Shown here: positions 24,401 to 31,604 of the stretch, piece by piece
Numbering within the stretch: position 1 is the first letter of the stretch
How the letters are laid out: each line of letters begins with the position of its first letter
Origin: Saccoglossus kowalevskii
Taxonomy: Eukaryota; Hemichordata; Enteropneusta; Harrimaniidae
DNA length: 33,310 bases
Direction: 5' to 3'
NCBI RefSeq assembly: GCF_000003605.2
Contig: NW_003120921.1
Location: 616,789 to 650,098, forward strand
Notes under the pieces: model-generated
Databases searched by the model: none
The model's input: only the letters and a program-made list of their open reading frames with translations
What the model was told of the DNA's origin: nothing
Position numbers and translations under genes: made by a program

Positions 24401-27400
24401 TCAAGATTCCATAACAATTATTGATATTCCTCCTAAATTCTACCTATGTCCCCTGCTTTTTGTGGACATACTAAGGCATAGGGATGAATTAAACAGACAG
24501 GATTATTCCATTGTCTGTATCAGGGGTCAAAGCATTGATCAACTATTAAAGCCAGGGTGAGATAGAAGCTGGGATTACATTCAATGACATAAACCATGTA
24601 TGCATGCGGACACAAGAATGCTTGTATCTCCAAAAGCTGGGTCAGTGGTGTGCGCTACACGGCATCATCTTTCGAAACAAGATCCGGCAAACAATCGGCA
24701 GTATAGATGTCCCTTTTTTTTTTAAGGTGAAGAGTTGATTATTTATTCCATATCCTGACAATAAACTGTGCTTTATTGTTCCATTTTAGCTCGACAACAA
24801 AGCTTACTGTCAAACTATTCTACTTCCATCTGACTGTTTACCATTTACACCAAAAATAACTCCAGAACTTTCCTACATCTGTTGCTGATAAAAGGTGGAA
24901 TATTTACAGGTTTTTTTTGTTTTTGTTTGTTTTTTCTGACAGTTCCACGGCAACAAGGGTGAAACTGAAATAATTGTTTGCTCGGATACGACCTGAATAT
25001 ACAGAACACCGTTGCAGTTGGTAGATACAAAGCCACCTATCAAGTAGATAAACAGACAGGGAGAATAAACATGTAGTTGTTGTACAATTTGTTTGTGTTG
25101 ACATTTTATTTTAATGTCAAAAACAGCGTCCTTGAATTTACGAAAACATAGCATTCTACCAATGGATTAATTTTAATTAAAAATGCGAAACTTGCAAAAC
25201 TTAGCTCAGGAATTATAAACACATGATTGTGTAAACTTGGTGAGGCTCACCCAGATTGGCTATCTTTACTTTACGACTGTTGATTAAAAGAATACAATAG
25301 TACATGTAGAAAGTAAATAAAGTGACACCCCTTCTCCCCCAAAGTCAAGTTTATTTTCTCCCTTAAAGCGCGGTAGTCGTCGCGCTGCGCATGTACGTGA
25401 TATATGGGTCTCATATAAACAAAGATGGCGACTTTGACTGTTGCGCAGATCAACGAGTACGAACAGAGATGTTTCCAAGCTTTAAATAAGTAATTTTCAT
25501 GTTATTGGAAGGTATCGAAGGAGTCACCGGCGGTAATCAGTGCAAGTCGGGCCCAGGTCAAACCTCATACTTGTGATTTCCATTTGAAGAGCGCATTGGA
25601 TTGTGGGAAAATCAATGTTTATCAACACAAATGTGGCACATGCGGAGCGCAACGACTACCGCGCTTCAAATACAGGAGGATAATATTTTAACTTCATCAC
25701 CACTCCAAAAAAAATATGTTCAGAGAACATATAATGCATGTTTTTCATGTACATGTGTAAATGTTTTTAAATATTAAAATCAGTTTACTTATTTGAGATT
25801 AACTCTTCTTCCTGCTGTAATTTTGGTACAGCATTTTTACATTTTTTCTAGAATTTATTTGTAAAATTTGGAACAAATAAACAAAATTCTACATAATAAC
25901 AAGTTTTGATAAACATTTTTTTTTTAAATATAGAACAAATTATATGGGTATGTGAATGCTGACAAAATGTGACTTCAGTTTTAGCAAAATTACAGAAAAA
26001 TTATTTGTATTTCACTTTACCATGACAACAACAAAACAAGGAATTTATCAAATAACGACAAAATTCTACATAAGAAGTTTTGATAAACATTTTTTTTGAA
26101 TATATAGAGCAAATTATATGTGTTCAATTGTGTGAATGATGTCAAAATTTGACTTTGACTTCAGTTTTAGTGAAATTGCAGAAAAATTATTTGTTTTTCA
26201 CTTATCACCATGGCAACAACAAAACATAAGCAATTTATCAAATAACATCAACTCACTAATTACAAATTTATTGAAATGAGAAAAATATGTGAAATAATTG
26301 CGATTGATGATTTTTTTCAACAAACCATACATTTATAAACCTTCGAACACCAATCTAATCGACATCCATTAGCAACACGAGTGGCAAGAAAATGGAAAGC
26401 TGTTATTTAAACAGTTTCACAAAGAGTCCCATTATCAAACGTTTATTCAGAAGAAAACAAACCTTTCAATAACTGACTGATTATCTTTATTGTTGTTTTC
26501 TATGATTAGCTCATCAGCAGATAATTATTATTTTTTAAAAACTTGCATTAAAAACAAATTATCCAGTCTATTGGACTCAATTTGCATCCGCAGAACAAAA
26601 AAAAAATAAGATTGAATTTTCAGTTATTTTGGTAATCATGATTTCCAAAATGGCATCAGTTTCACTCAACCCGCTGAGAAATCATTGGATTTTACTCACA
26701 CTCTCTTACAGAAACTCATGAAAAAGTAATCGTTCAGTCTAAGGCAACTTATTATTAGAAAGTCTGGATCGCCTGGGGGAGGGAGGGACATGGGGCACTG
26801 AGAACCAGGGAAGCATGTCCATAGAACTGAGAAGGTCGTAGTGAGTGTAGGTTTCAAACAATGAATTCTTCAAACATTTATTTTTTTTTGTTCCAAGCAG
26901 TACGTGTCAGTAAATAACATCTTGAGCATAGTTTCTGATGGCAGTTACCCAAGAAAACTAGACACCCAGAATTTGTTTTATCATTGACTGTCTGTTTTAT
27001 TGTGGTAGATTGTTGGCTGGGAGTCTGTCCATGTCCAATTTAATTAATTTAGTCCACTCTGATTGTGTCTTTCATTTGTTACAGTCCCATGTTTTGTAAA
27101 CTCACTATATTGCCACAGCTTACATGAAGAAACATGCTTTGAGTAGCATTAGATCTCTTTTCACATTGTAACATGATACTGCCAACGGGCGCCATTTCAC
27201 GAGACACGCAAACTGAAATTGCACAATAGGAATGAGTAATTCAAGACCCAATACTGTCGCGACTGCGAAGCAATAAGCAAAACAGACACCAATCTCCGAT
27301 TGCAAACGTGTGACTTTGCAAGGACTGCCTTTGCTGTTGGCAAGAACACGATCAATATGTTAAAGTTGCCACGTATAACAGATCTAATATAAAATGCGAT

Positions 27401-30400
27401 AAGGATAATTTTGCAATCAATATCACTATAAAATTATGCGTACTTAGTACTGTTATCACTATGGCAACAGCAACAATGAATAAGAAGCCCTGTAAAAATA
27501 ATATCATATTGCAGGAATTCAAAAACGGCCATTGTACGTTTTCATCGCTTAGAACTAAAGTAATGCCGAGACGTATAAAATGGCATAATTCGTTCTAAGT
27601 GTCTTCTTCTAACAACGGCGGACACAATGTAATTATGAGATGCAAATATTAATGTATACATGCACGTCTCGTAATAGTTACTGAAATATTAAATTTCTTC
27701 TAAAAGTTCCTCTTATTTGCGGTAAAAAATTATCATTATTAATAAGCAAAATTTATTTATGTGAATAATGATGATCAAAGGCATATATAAATGAAATGCA
27801 TGTAGCGTGGCGGTTGACGTACCACGTTGTGTGTGATGTGGGTCCCATGCGACGTATACAACATGTGTTTAAATAAATTTATATTCTACAAAATTTCAGC
27901 GCATGCTACTTCAACAACTGTGATGATTTCATGCAAATACACATAGTTGTACAATTATCATAATATTTATATTGCTAGTATATTTCATGAAATTATAATC
28001 TAATTTCAGTTTCATTTTATGTTTATTTTGGGAATAATTATTGACACAACTGTAATTTTAACTGAGAGACAGAAACTTGAATTATGTTTTTTCAATCTAT
28101 ATATATTTAAATAAAAGTATTTCAATGACGTAGTTTGTAAAAGAATTCTGAAAGACGGTGAAACGTTAAAATATTCATGAAATATTATCAGTGTGTGTAC
28201 TACTCCAAAGATGTAGCTGTTTTTTTTCTTCTAAATTTAAGTATTGAGATGGCAGAACATTTACAAGTAGGTGGAAGATTTGCTAAGAATGTGCGTGAAT
28301 TGCGGGAGATATTTAAAGGTTTGACATAGTTCTGAAATTATTACTGGCTCAGTAATTGCAAATAGAGTACATCTTTACAAATCTACATATATATAACAAT
28401 ATATATATATAGTAGATATTATTTAGTATTCATCGTTCTAAGTAACTACGGTAATCAAAATACCTAGACAGTCAAGCAATATTTGTAGCAAACAAACAAC
28501 GTACAAATAATCAATTGGGAAGCTGAAACAATTGGAATATTTCTTACATGCTTCAAATTCAGACAATCGAAAAATTTCACATAGCCTTATAGGAATGAAT
28601 TTAAATTGAAAGTTATACCAGTCACTTCAAATTATAAAAAAGTAAATTTTATCAAAATTGAAGGTTATGTCAAATTTTTGTAAATATGACAAGATTCGTC
28701 ACAAATATTATTTGTAAAATATACCTTCGCAATGCTAAGTTACAACATACAGTTTAACCAGTACAGAATGAATCCTGTGTTGTATTACTTTCCTTAGAAG
28801 CACATTTGCTCAAATAAATGAAATGTTAAAATACAGGTCGTTACTGTAGCATGATAAATGGATTGGTGAAAGTTTGGTAGATTTCAAATCCCACCAAAAC
28901 AAACATTTTTTAAGCTTATACATGCCTTTATCAGACCAAAAAAATATTTCAAATTGACCAGCATGAATGGTTCTTATTTTTATTCTGAAATTGTCCTTGA
29001 ATTGATGATTTTTCATGAAAACGGAATTTCCGTCAACATGGATCTGTAAACCGGTCAAGAACCAAACAACTACATGTATTCCTGTCATTGCAATGCAACA
29101 AAAATGCATGATGTATGTGGAGTTTAAACTTTTCGACACAATTTGTTGTAACAAAGTTCACTCCATGCCTGTCCACTGTAATGATGTCCTTGACATTTCA
29201 AGAAACAATTTGGGGGAGGGGGTTAAATTATTCACATTGTAACAATAGATTGTATTTTTATGCAAATTAGTCACCATGCTTGGGTGTGTACATTGCAACC
29301 ACCACAATGGAATACGCATACTACTACTTTGTGTTGGTTAGCGATTCAGTACAAGCGGCAATGATCCGTGAAACACCCCTTGAATATTCTCGGCAGAACT
29401 GAGTATCGAATTTGTAATAAAAGCGAGTGTCTCTTAAAAACTAGTAAGAAAACCACACTTATAGTAATGATTTGCAGAGTCACACCATTTAAATAGCTTT
29501 GTATTTCTGTACGAAAATTACATTCTTTTTCAAAATCAGTATTTACAAGTCTTGCCAAGGATTTATAAGATGTTCAACAGGTGTGATATACGATGATCCA
29601 AATTCGGAATTCACACAAATTACGAGATGATCATAAAACGGCACAACAAAACGTACAAATCTAGAGATACTAGTGCAGATGAATTTGTGAAAGAACAGGT
29701 TGGTGTTTGTCTTCAGTCATTTTGTTTCAGTGCCCCTGATTATTTGGGAATCATGCGTGTTGCATTTTTTAATATAGCGTTAATCTTTCGGTTCGCGCGA
29801 GGAAACCTTACAAGTGTCCAGTGTTCTGCGACGCTATTGGTTAGAAATACATTTGATTGACACATACACTGCAGCATCACACATTAAATATACGAATATA
29901 TAAGCAGTTACTTGAATTTGTATAGGGGAAAATGCACCAAATTATAACTAATTGATGCACTGCTTTAAAGCGGTCACCTGCACATGCATCAGATGGCCAG
30001 TGTGTCATTGTTTACAAACAAGCGTCTACCCATAAGCCTTTGCATTTTTAGCGTGTGTTGTTATCGTTGCTTGGGACTCAATTCCCGCGCAGCCCTCTCG
30101 CTTTAAAATAACCCAGTTTAGACAACGAAGCCAACCCTACAAAAACCTGAACTTCTCTAATCAAAAAAAAATATATTCTGTAACTACAGATACAGAAAAA
30201 ACGCTAACCTAAATCACTGTTTTCCTAGTATCTGTGCCTAAATTGTGTTATTATCAGTCTTTAAATTTATCTGAACAATCCTAATTGTGCAGTTATCACT
30301 GTTATATAAGCTATAAAAAAAATGGTTTTATCTTGATTATTCCTCATGGGGATACATATATAGTTTTATGACAAATCTAATTTAATACACTGTGATTATA

Positions 30401-31505
30401 TTAGACATTACACATCTTGTGAATGCATGATTGCCTCAACACAATTATTTCTGGATTCGGCTATGGTTTACAATTTTGGTTTTTGGAAGCATGGAACGAA
30501 ACAAGGGTCCATCAGTAATTAAGAAGCTCATATACTAGTATATTCCTCTCGAAACGTGAATTAAAGATAGTAGTGAATGATAGTACAGGTAGTGAATGAT
30601 GCACTGTGGTCTTAAATATTCACATAGCGAACATTGTACTGTGCCTAGTCCACAGAGTATTATTTTAATCCTGGGAGATACGCAAGTGTACGTGTGTTGC
30701 ATGATTTACGGGGAATACAATAATTGTAATAACATTTGTGTGGACATTCTTGTCAAATCTGTCAGACTGGGCGTAAACTAACTTCTACAACACGACAACG
30801 TGAAGGGGAGAAGATTCCCGAAAGCAATCGTAGTAAGTGTTTACCGCAAAAAACATCAACATCTCAAGGGTATCTCGTCTGATATTACGGGTATTACGAG
30901 AGAACGGCGACATTTTATGTTGAACGACCTGTCGTGTAGCAGGAAATAGGTACCATACAACACGTTTCTTAGCCTCTGTGGCGACTTCTAGAACAAGTCG
31001 AGATTTTAGATTATTTCACCAGTCCACAACAATGCTGTGGAATTTGTGATCCGCTATAATCTAGTTAGTTTTCATAGAATAATCCCCGCAAAGGTTTGAA
31101 TAAATACGGTATGTTATCGTTTATATTGTTCACTATATTTGACCCGTTACAGGCAGGGAATTTCGTCATGTTCGCCAGTAGACGGGATTATTTTGAGTAT
31201 ACACAAATTGGGGTAAATCGAATCGACAGTGATATGCAGGTCTCCGACGTCCGGGAGCAGATTCGTCGATCGGCGTCGATCACTGTAATTTACAACTTGA
31301 AACGCCATTGTAACATCCGTGAAATCGAACACACTCTGACGTGTCGATCATTTTACCGTTTACGCCTAGCCACAATCGCCGCGAAACCCCCCGATTTTTC
31401 ACCCAATTTCATTCGAATTCCCACGCTTACCTGCTCAGATGGCGGCCTGTCAAGCCCATTGCTTGTTCGAGTGTCCATTCTTAGTTCTCGTTGGACTCCA
31501 TACAT
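169..31505 (-). CDS. SPATA1: SPATA1-like gene, seven coding exons, 3' end outside the window
   Basis: Spliced gene read from joined exons 31505-31431, 13876-13770, 11119-10999, 5445-5392, 5181-5004, 2537-555 and 478-169, giving about 942 residues so far. All introns are GT-AG and every junction keeps the frame. The first five exons give the SPATA1 signature: a LHVYVIP strand, ISAGFVRVVPDLTIYALRDE, EYVFLKSVGRCLTQ, LKVKSFLPP and PEIFLLPG, matching in order the vertebrate protein as I remember it (LHVFYVP, ISAGFLRVSPQLTLRALRE, FLFLKCIG, LKLKSFAPP, PELYLLP). Vertebrate SPATA1 is roughly 450 residues, so this one is much longer, almost entirely because of exon 6. The family is testis-enriched with no settled biochemical role. 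The conserved C-terminal coiled-coil domain is not present and should lie to the left. Orthology is firm; function is not. Confidence 0.88.
479..554 (-). other. SPATA1 intron 6 (76 bp)
   Basis: Very short GT-AG intron whose length is not a multiple of three. If retained, the exon 6 frame runs through it and stops at 477-475, adding a hydrophobic tail (WPFALFGLILCFMHVV) followed by basic residues. Confidence 0.8.
555..2537 (-). CDS. SPATA1: SPATA1 exon 6, giant lysine-rich low-complexity exon
   Basis: A single 1983-bp exon covering about residues 179-839. The acceptor gataatttag sits next to a long (TTTAA)n tract and joins exon 5 through a GAT codon; the donor is GCAG/gtaggt. The product is hydrophilic and disordered-looking: Lys/Ser/Asn-rich blocks such as KKKIVKKKSQDSS, four copies of a 21-residue repeat (about residues 361-444), a KGQS-type repeat (about 487-508), then a basic half and an acidic Asp/Glu-rich end (SIDSEIDTQDIDSDNG). 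No catalytic motif or membrane segment is visible. Vertebrate SPATA1 has nothing comparable in length. One reading frame stays open for 660 codons, which would be very unlikely by chance in DNA this AT-rich. Confidence 0.88.
1549..1610 (-). repeat. 12-bp coding repeat (KGQS-type)
   Basis: About five imperfect 12-bp units (plus-strand form TTTAGATTGTCC) encoding SKGQTKGKSKGQSKGQSK. They sit in exon 6 shortly after the 21-residue repeats and form a second, independent in-frame minisatellite. Confidence 0.85.
1741..1992 (-). repeat. 63-bp in-frame coding minisatellite, 4 units
   Basis: Four head-to-tail 63-bp units at 1741-1803, 1804-1866, 1867-1929 and 1930-1992. Each encodes KVEKSRNGHALNDEEHDLNKT or a close variant. 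The units differ at only a handful of bases, including almost no synonymous differences, which points to recent duplication or homogenisation. Each unit pairs a basic half (KVEKSRNGH) with an acidic half (NDEEHD). Because 63 is a multiple of three, copy-number change keeps the frame. Confidence 0.95.
2567..2663. repeat. (ATTAA)n microsatellite
   Basis: About 19 near-perfect ATTAA units. On the transcribed strand this is (TTTAA)n ending only about 30 bases before the exon 6 acceptor, so it occupies the normal branch-point zone of intron 5. Confidence 0.97.
2978..3237. repeat. dispersed CACCCAAAATGCACC motif, four copies
   Basis: Near-identical 15-base motifs lie at about 2982-2996, 3012-3026, 3181-3195 and 3222-3236, separated by unrelated sequence. 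The same core, CCAAATGCA, builds the denser array at 3893-4070, so both look like remnants of one minisatellite. Confidence 0.7.
3893..4070. repeat. degenerate minisatellite of about 10-11 bp
   Basis: Roughly sixteen variants of a CTCCAAATGCA-like unit in tandem (for example CACTCCAAATACACTCCAAA). The units are diverged, suggesting an old array. It creates a spurious plus-strand ORF rich in His, Ser, Asn and Gln. Confidence 0.8.
5004..5181 (-). CDS. SPATA1: SPATA1 exon 5
   Basis: A 178-bp exon opening with AYLPEIFLLPGQRAHVPLAL, which matches the PELYLLP end of the conserved N-terminal domain, then a basic, polar stretch (KAQRHRQSRGG). The acceptor is ttttttcag. I placed the donor at ATAG/gtatgt (5003), phase 1, which joins in frame to exon 6. 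An upstream alternative donor GGGGAG/gtagg near 5066 is also phase 1 and would give a shorter in-frame isoform. Confidence 0.85.
5182..5391 (-). other. SPATA1 intron 4
   Basis: A 210-bp intron between exons 4 and 5. It contains three GGTCACATGAC-like motifs at about 30-bp spacing (5261, 5291, 5320) and nothing else recognisable. Confidence 0.8.
5261..5330. repeat. three spaced GGTCACATGAC motifs
   Basis: GGTCATGTGATC at 5261, GGTCACATGACC at 5291 and GGTCACATGAC at 5320. The middle one is almost palindromic and each contains an E-box-like CAYRTG core. The 29-30 bp spacing suggests a decayed short tandem repeat; a protein-binding role is only a possibility. Confidence 0.6.
5392..5445 (-). CDS. 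SPATA1: SPATA1 exon 4
   Basis: A 54-bp, phase 0/0 exon encoding LKPRQEIDLKVKSFLPPL, between a ttttttcag acceptor and a TTG/gtaggt donor. It aligns with the ESELKLKSFAPPY segment of vertebrate SPATA1. Because it is 18 whole codons, skipping it would keep the frame. It is far too short to find by ORF length; homology and splice sites locate it. Confidence 0.9.
5587..5744. mobile_element. MITE, TACTGTAAAATAC family, copy 1
   Basis: Inverted ends TACTGTAGAATACTTTATTT and, reversed, TACTGTGGAATACTTTATTT. Internal blocks GGAATTAATTTTCGCT and CAGTGAAAATATATTCCATAC recur in the copies at 21421-21629 and 32408-32554. If the outer TA is the target duplication, the element proper begins CTGT and ends ACAG, as in Tc1/mariner-type MITEs. 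It has no coding capacity. Confidence 0.8.
7492..7749 (-). CDS. unrecognised small ORF with one membrane-like segment
   Basis: An 85-codon open frame within intron 3 on the same strand as SPATA1. A second in-frame ATG gives a 62-residue version starting MTYGHDSKQSIQ. It contains one hydrophobic stretch, VVITLGTCVSAGLIIVCL, followed by basic residues, which looks like a single membrane span. I do not recognise it and see no convincing splice sites or repeats that would prove expression. It may be a chance frame. Confidence 0.12.
   Translation of the reverse strand: MTCLILTDNALFQENNHLQVNMTYGHDSKQSIQEDKVVITLGTCVSAGLIIVCLRHFTSKIHGYIRQKFQCSRHVTNNGGLQRPP
7966..8177. mobile_element. MITE, diverged relative of the TACTGTAAAA family
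   Basis: A 212-bp element with inverted ends: left TACTGTAAAATGACTAATTA, then CACTGGGTTTAAATTTCACTG; right, reversed, TACTGTAAAGGGGGTAATTA followed by TTCACTGGGTTTTAATTT. The first bases match the family at 5587, but the subterminal part differs (CACTGGGTTTTAA in place of CGCTGGAATTAA), so it is a separate subfamily. It has no ORF. Confidence 0.78.
8621..8640 (+). repeat. dispersed GTGGGACCCRCATC motif, copy 1
   Basis: TTGCGTGGGACCCGCATCGA. Close copies occur at 16215-16234 (plus) and 27834-27853 (minus). The flanks are not obviously alike, so it may be a conserved core of a decayed repeat. Confidence 0.5.
9373..9385. repeat. poly-C tract
   Basis: Run of 13 C followed by AGATTT. A longer run at 16872-16887 is followed by the same AGATTT. 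Confidence 0.85.
10306..10735 (+). other. two overlapping unrecognised open frames
   Basis: Plus-strand frames of 89 codons (10306-10575) and 82 codons (10487-10735) overlap in different phases. The first has a mixed, protein-like composition (TIHQLFKVIRKKGRGTFKIQ), the second is Ser-rich. I find no homologue by memory, no splice signals that connect them, and they are antisense to SPATA1 intron 3. A decayed gene fragment or chance are both possible. Confidence 0.12.
10999..11119 (-). CDS. SPATA1: SPATA1 exon 3
   Basis: A 121-bp exon that completes the split Arg codon and adds 40 residues, starting VVPDLTIYALRDEIEE and ending EYVFLKSVGRCLTQ. The acceptor is a T-rich tract ending tacag and the donor is CAG/gtaagt. 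A two-base alternative acceptor exists (AG at 11119-11118), but it would break the frame. The strand-helix-strand pattern (PDLTI, helix ALRDEIEEQLG, EYVFLKSVG, RCL) resembles a ubiquitin-like or beta-grasp domain; that fold is my inference. Confidence 0.93.
12245..12400. mobile_element. MITE, TACTGTAAAATAC family, partial copy
   Basis: Left end TACTGTAAAATACTCTATTT, then internal blocks (GGTGTTTAGTATGGAGTTTA, TTTTTCACTGATT, ATTTTCACTGAGTCAT) in the same order as in the copy at 21421-21629. The right terminal repeat is missing, so this copy is truncated, and its exact right edge is uncertain. Confidence 0.7.
13469..13482. promoter_or_regulatory. RFX X-box-like motif
   Basis: GTTACCATAGTAAC fits the X-box consensus GTNRCC-NN-RGYAAC at every defined position. 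RFX factors drive ciliary and testis genes in animals, and SPATA1 is testis-enriched in vertebrates, so the link is plausible. The motif lies inside intron 2, about 290 bp downstream of exon 2, not at the promoter. Confidence 0.4.
13770..13876 (-). CDS. SPATA1: SPATA1 exon 2
   Basis: A 107-bp exon, phase 0 in and phase 2 out, flanked by a ttttcttgtag acceptor and a G/gtaagt donor. It encodes LCDLHVYVIPSESWNEKF followed by ISAGFV and the first two bases of an Arg codon. The spacing of the LHV strand, the SWNEKF segment and ISAGFVR is the family hallmark. Confidence 0.92.
16029..16042. promoter_or_regulatory. X-box-like palindrome
   Basis: ATTACCATGGTAAC, one mismatch from the X-box consensus (A for the first G). 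Confidence 0.3.
16215..16234 (+). repeat. dispersed GTGGGACCCRCATC motif, copy 2
   Basis: GTTACATGGGACCCACATCA, closely matching 8621-8640 and the reverse complement of 27834-27853. Confidence 0.5.
16555..16567. promoter_or_regulatory. X-box-like palindrome with one-base spacer
   Basis: GTTGCTTAGCAAC is a perfect inverted repeat (GTTGCT, T, AGCAAC) and one mismatch from the X-box half-site consensus. Confidence 0.3.
16872..16887. repeat. poly-C tract
   Basis: Run of about 16 C followed by AGATTT, as at 9373. Confidence 0.9.
19205..19758. repeat. degenerate satellite, unit about 120-150 bp, running into the gap
   Basis: The block AATTATGCAAATTAGGTAAT followed by TAATATG and CAGATTTT recurs at 19205, about 19333, 19481, 19618 and 19739 (spacings about 128, 148, 137 and 121). 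Between the blocks the units share GTCCTACAGCATC-like, TTCATTGAAATGTGAT and TAGATATCAGTGTGAAAG segments. The array is cut by the run of N, so its true length is unknown. Confidence 0.85.
19759..20753. other. assembly gap (N)
   Basis: About 995 undetermined bases. The gap starts inside a satellite unit, so failed assembly of the repeat is the likely cause. Confidence 0.99.
20764..20796. repeat. hairpin, GACTCCCAT arms
   Basis: GACTCCCAT, then an inner GTGC-TTC-GCAC stem, then ATGGGAGTC, immediately followed by AATAAAAAA. A two-stage hairpin followed by an A-rich tail beside the gap and satellite may be the end of a repetitive element, but I cannot assign a family. Confidence 0.7.
20851..20884. 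repeat. isolated end of the GCTCTTCTAATAAGAGC family
   Basis: GCTCTTCTAATAAGAGC is a near-perfect palindrome and is followed by AAATACGGTA. It matches the right end of the element at 21632-21776. Confidence 0.6.
21421..21629. mobile_element. MITE, TACTGTAAAATAC family, complete copy
   Basis: A 209-bp element with both ends: TACTGTAAGATACTTTATTA at left and, reversed, TACTGTAAAATACTTTCACT at right, with GGAATTAATTTTCGCTGAAA and its inverted counterpart just inside each end. Flanking TA on each side fits a TA target duplication. The next element starts directly after it. Confidence 0.85.
21632..21776. mobile_element. short element with TGTATTTGCTCTATTAG inverted ends
   Basis: Left arm TGCTGTATTTGTTCTATTAG and, reversed, right arm TACTGTATTTGCTCTATTAG, about 145 bp apart overall. 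The right arm also holds the palindrome GCTCTACTAATAGAGC. Single ends of the same type occur at 20851 and 23443. It has no coding capacity. Confidence 0.65.
23443..23466. repeat. isolated TTCTAATAGAGCAAA motif
   Basis: TATTCTTCTAATAGAGCAAA resembles the right arm of the 21632-21776 element; no partner arm is seen nearby. Confidence 0.4.
25363..25669. mobile_element. TTAA-flanked DNA element with about 28-bp inverted ends
   Basis: Left arm from 25367: AGCGCGGTAGTCGTCGCGCT then GCGCATGT. Right arm (reversed) from 25665: AGCGCGGTAGTCGTTGCGCT then CCGCATGT. The arms differ at about two positions. Flanks are TTAA (25363-25366) and TCAA (25666-25669), consistent with a once-perfect TTAA duplication as made by piggyBac-type transposases; the ends themselves are not a piggyBac sequence I know. 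The roughly 300-bp body is CpG-richer than its surroundings and carries a 22-codon plus-strand ORF. Confidence 0.72.
25425..25493 (+). other. 22-codon first-exon-like ORF inside the TTAA element
   Basis: AAAGATGGCG is a good eukaryotic start context. The frame encodes MATLTVAQINEYEQRCFQAL and two more residues before TAA. A possible donor (AA/GTAATT) overlaps the last sense codon and the stop. It may be the residual 5' exon of the transposon's own protein, a captured host exon, or chance. I do not recognise the peptide. Confidence 0.3.
25882..26248. repeat. tandem duplication of a unit of about 180 bp
   Basis: Unit 1 (25882-26058) and unit 2 (26059-26248) share in order CAAAATTCTACATAA, AGTTTTGATAAACATTTTTT, CAAATTATATG, GACTTCAGTTTTAG, GCAGAAAAATTATTTGT-like, CACTT-ACCATG-CAACAACAAAACA and AATTTATCAAATAAC segments. 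Unit 2 is about 13 bp longer. Divergence is moderate, so it is not very recent. Each unit carries a CCATGRCAACAACA segment. Confidence 0.85.
27834..27853 (-). repeat. dispersed GTGGGACCCRCATC motif, copy 3
   Basis: Reverse complement reads TCGCATGGGACCCACATCA, matching 16215-16234. Confidence 0.5.
29965..30106. mobile_element. short TTAA-flanked element with AGCG ends
   Basis: A 134-bp body beginning AGCGGTCACCTGCACATGC and ending CGCAGCCCTCTCGCT, bounded by TTAA on both sides (29965-29968 and 30103-30106). The terminal inverted repeat is only about four bases, with CTGC-rich sequence just inside both ends. End sequence and target site match the larger element at 25363-25669, so the two may have been moved by the same transposase. 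Confidence 0.45.
31150..31450. promoter_or_regulatory. CpG-rich zone around exon 1
   Basis: The 300 bases at the 5' end of intron 1 and exon 1 hold about 25 CpG dinucleotides (for example the cluster GTCGATCGGCGTCGATC), far denser than the rest of the window. In animals with mosaic gene-body methylation, such zones usually mark unmethylated promoters. A plus-strand frame runs across it but is antisense to exon 1 and has no recognisable content. Confidence 0.5.
31431..31505 (-). CDS. SPATA1: SPATA1 exon 1 (coding part), start codon
   Basis: Encodes 25 residues beginning MYGVQRELRM and ending RPPSEQ. The ATG at 31505-31503 is preceded in frame by a TAA four codons upstream, so it is the first possible start; a second in-frame ATG follows at codon 10. 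The donor CAG/gtaagc is strong and ends in phase 0, joining directly to LCDLHVYVIP of exon 2. A short, poorly conserved leader before the LHV strand is what vertebrate SPATA1 also has. No other exon is seen in the 17.5 kb between, so the assignment rests on the donor, the phase and the leader's resemblance. Confidence 0.72.
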
Positions 31506-31604
31506 GAGTGATAGTTAGCGAGTGGGACGGTAAATGAGAGCACTTCGGTAATAGCTCCAGCTACAGCGCGGCGTGGATGTTGTCAAGCTGAGTGAAATAA
31601 CAAT

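Larger units (their letters stand above)
13877..31430 (-). other. SPATA1 intron 1
   Basis: A 17.5-kb intron separating the leader exon from the first conserved exon. 13877-19190 is AT-rich with X-box-like motifs at 16029 and 16555, a GGGACCC motif at 16215 and a poly-C tract at 16872. Next come the satellite and the gap (19205-20753), a hairpin and two MITEs (20764-21776), then 21777-25362, in which I see nothing except a small TTCTAATAGAGCA motif at 23443. After that lie the TTAA-flanked element, the tandem duplication (25882-26248), 26249-29968 with only the reversed GGGTCCC motif and an AT-rich palindrome near 28390, and a second TTAA-flanked element. The last 300 bases are CpG-rich. No additional exon was recognised. 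Confidence 0.65.

Noticed and set aside
28251-28328. Short plus-strand ORF starting MAEHLQVGGRFAKNVRE
   Set aside because: 25 codons with plausible composition but no convincing splice sites and no recognised family.
31096-31518. 140-codon plus-strand frame over the SPATA1 exon 1 region
   Set aside because: Antisense to exon 1 and within a CpG-rich zone where stop codons are rarer; the start would be a non-ATG or internal codon and the peptide has no recognisable domain.
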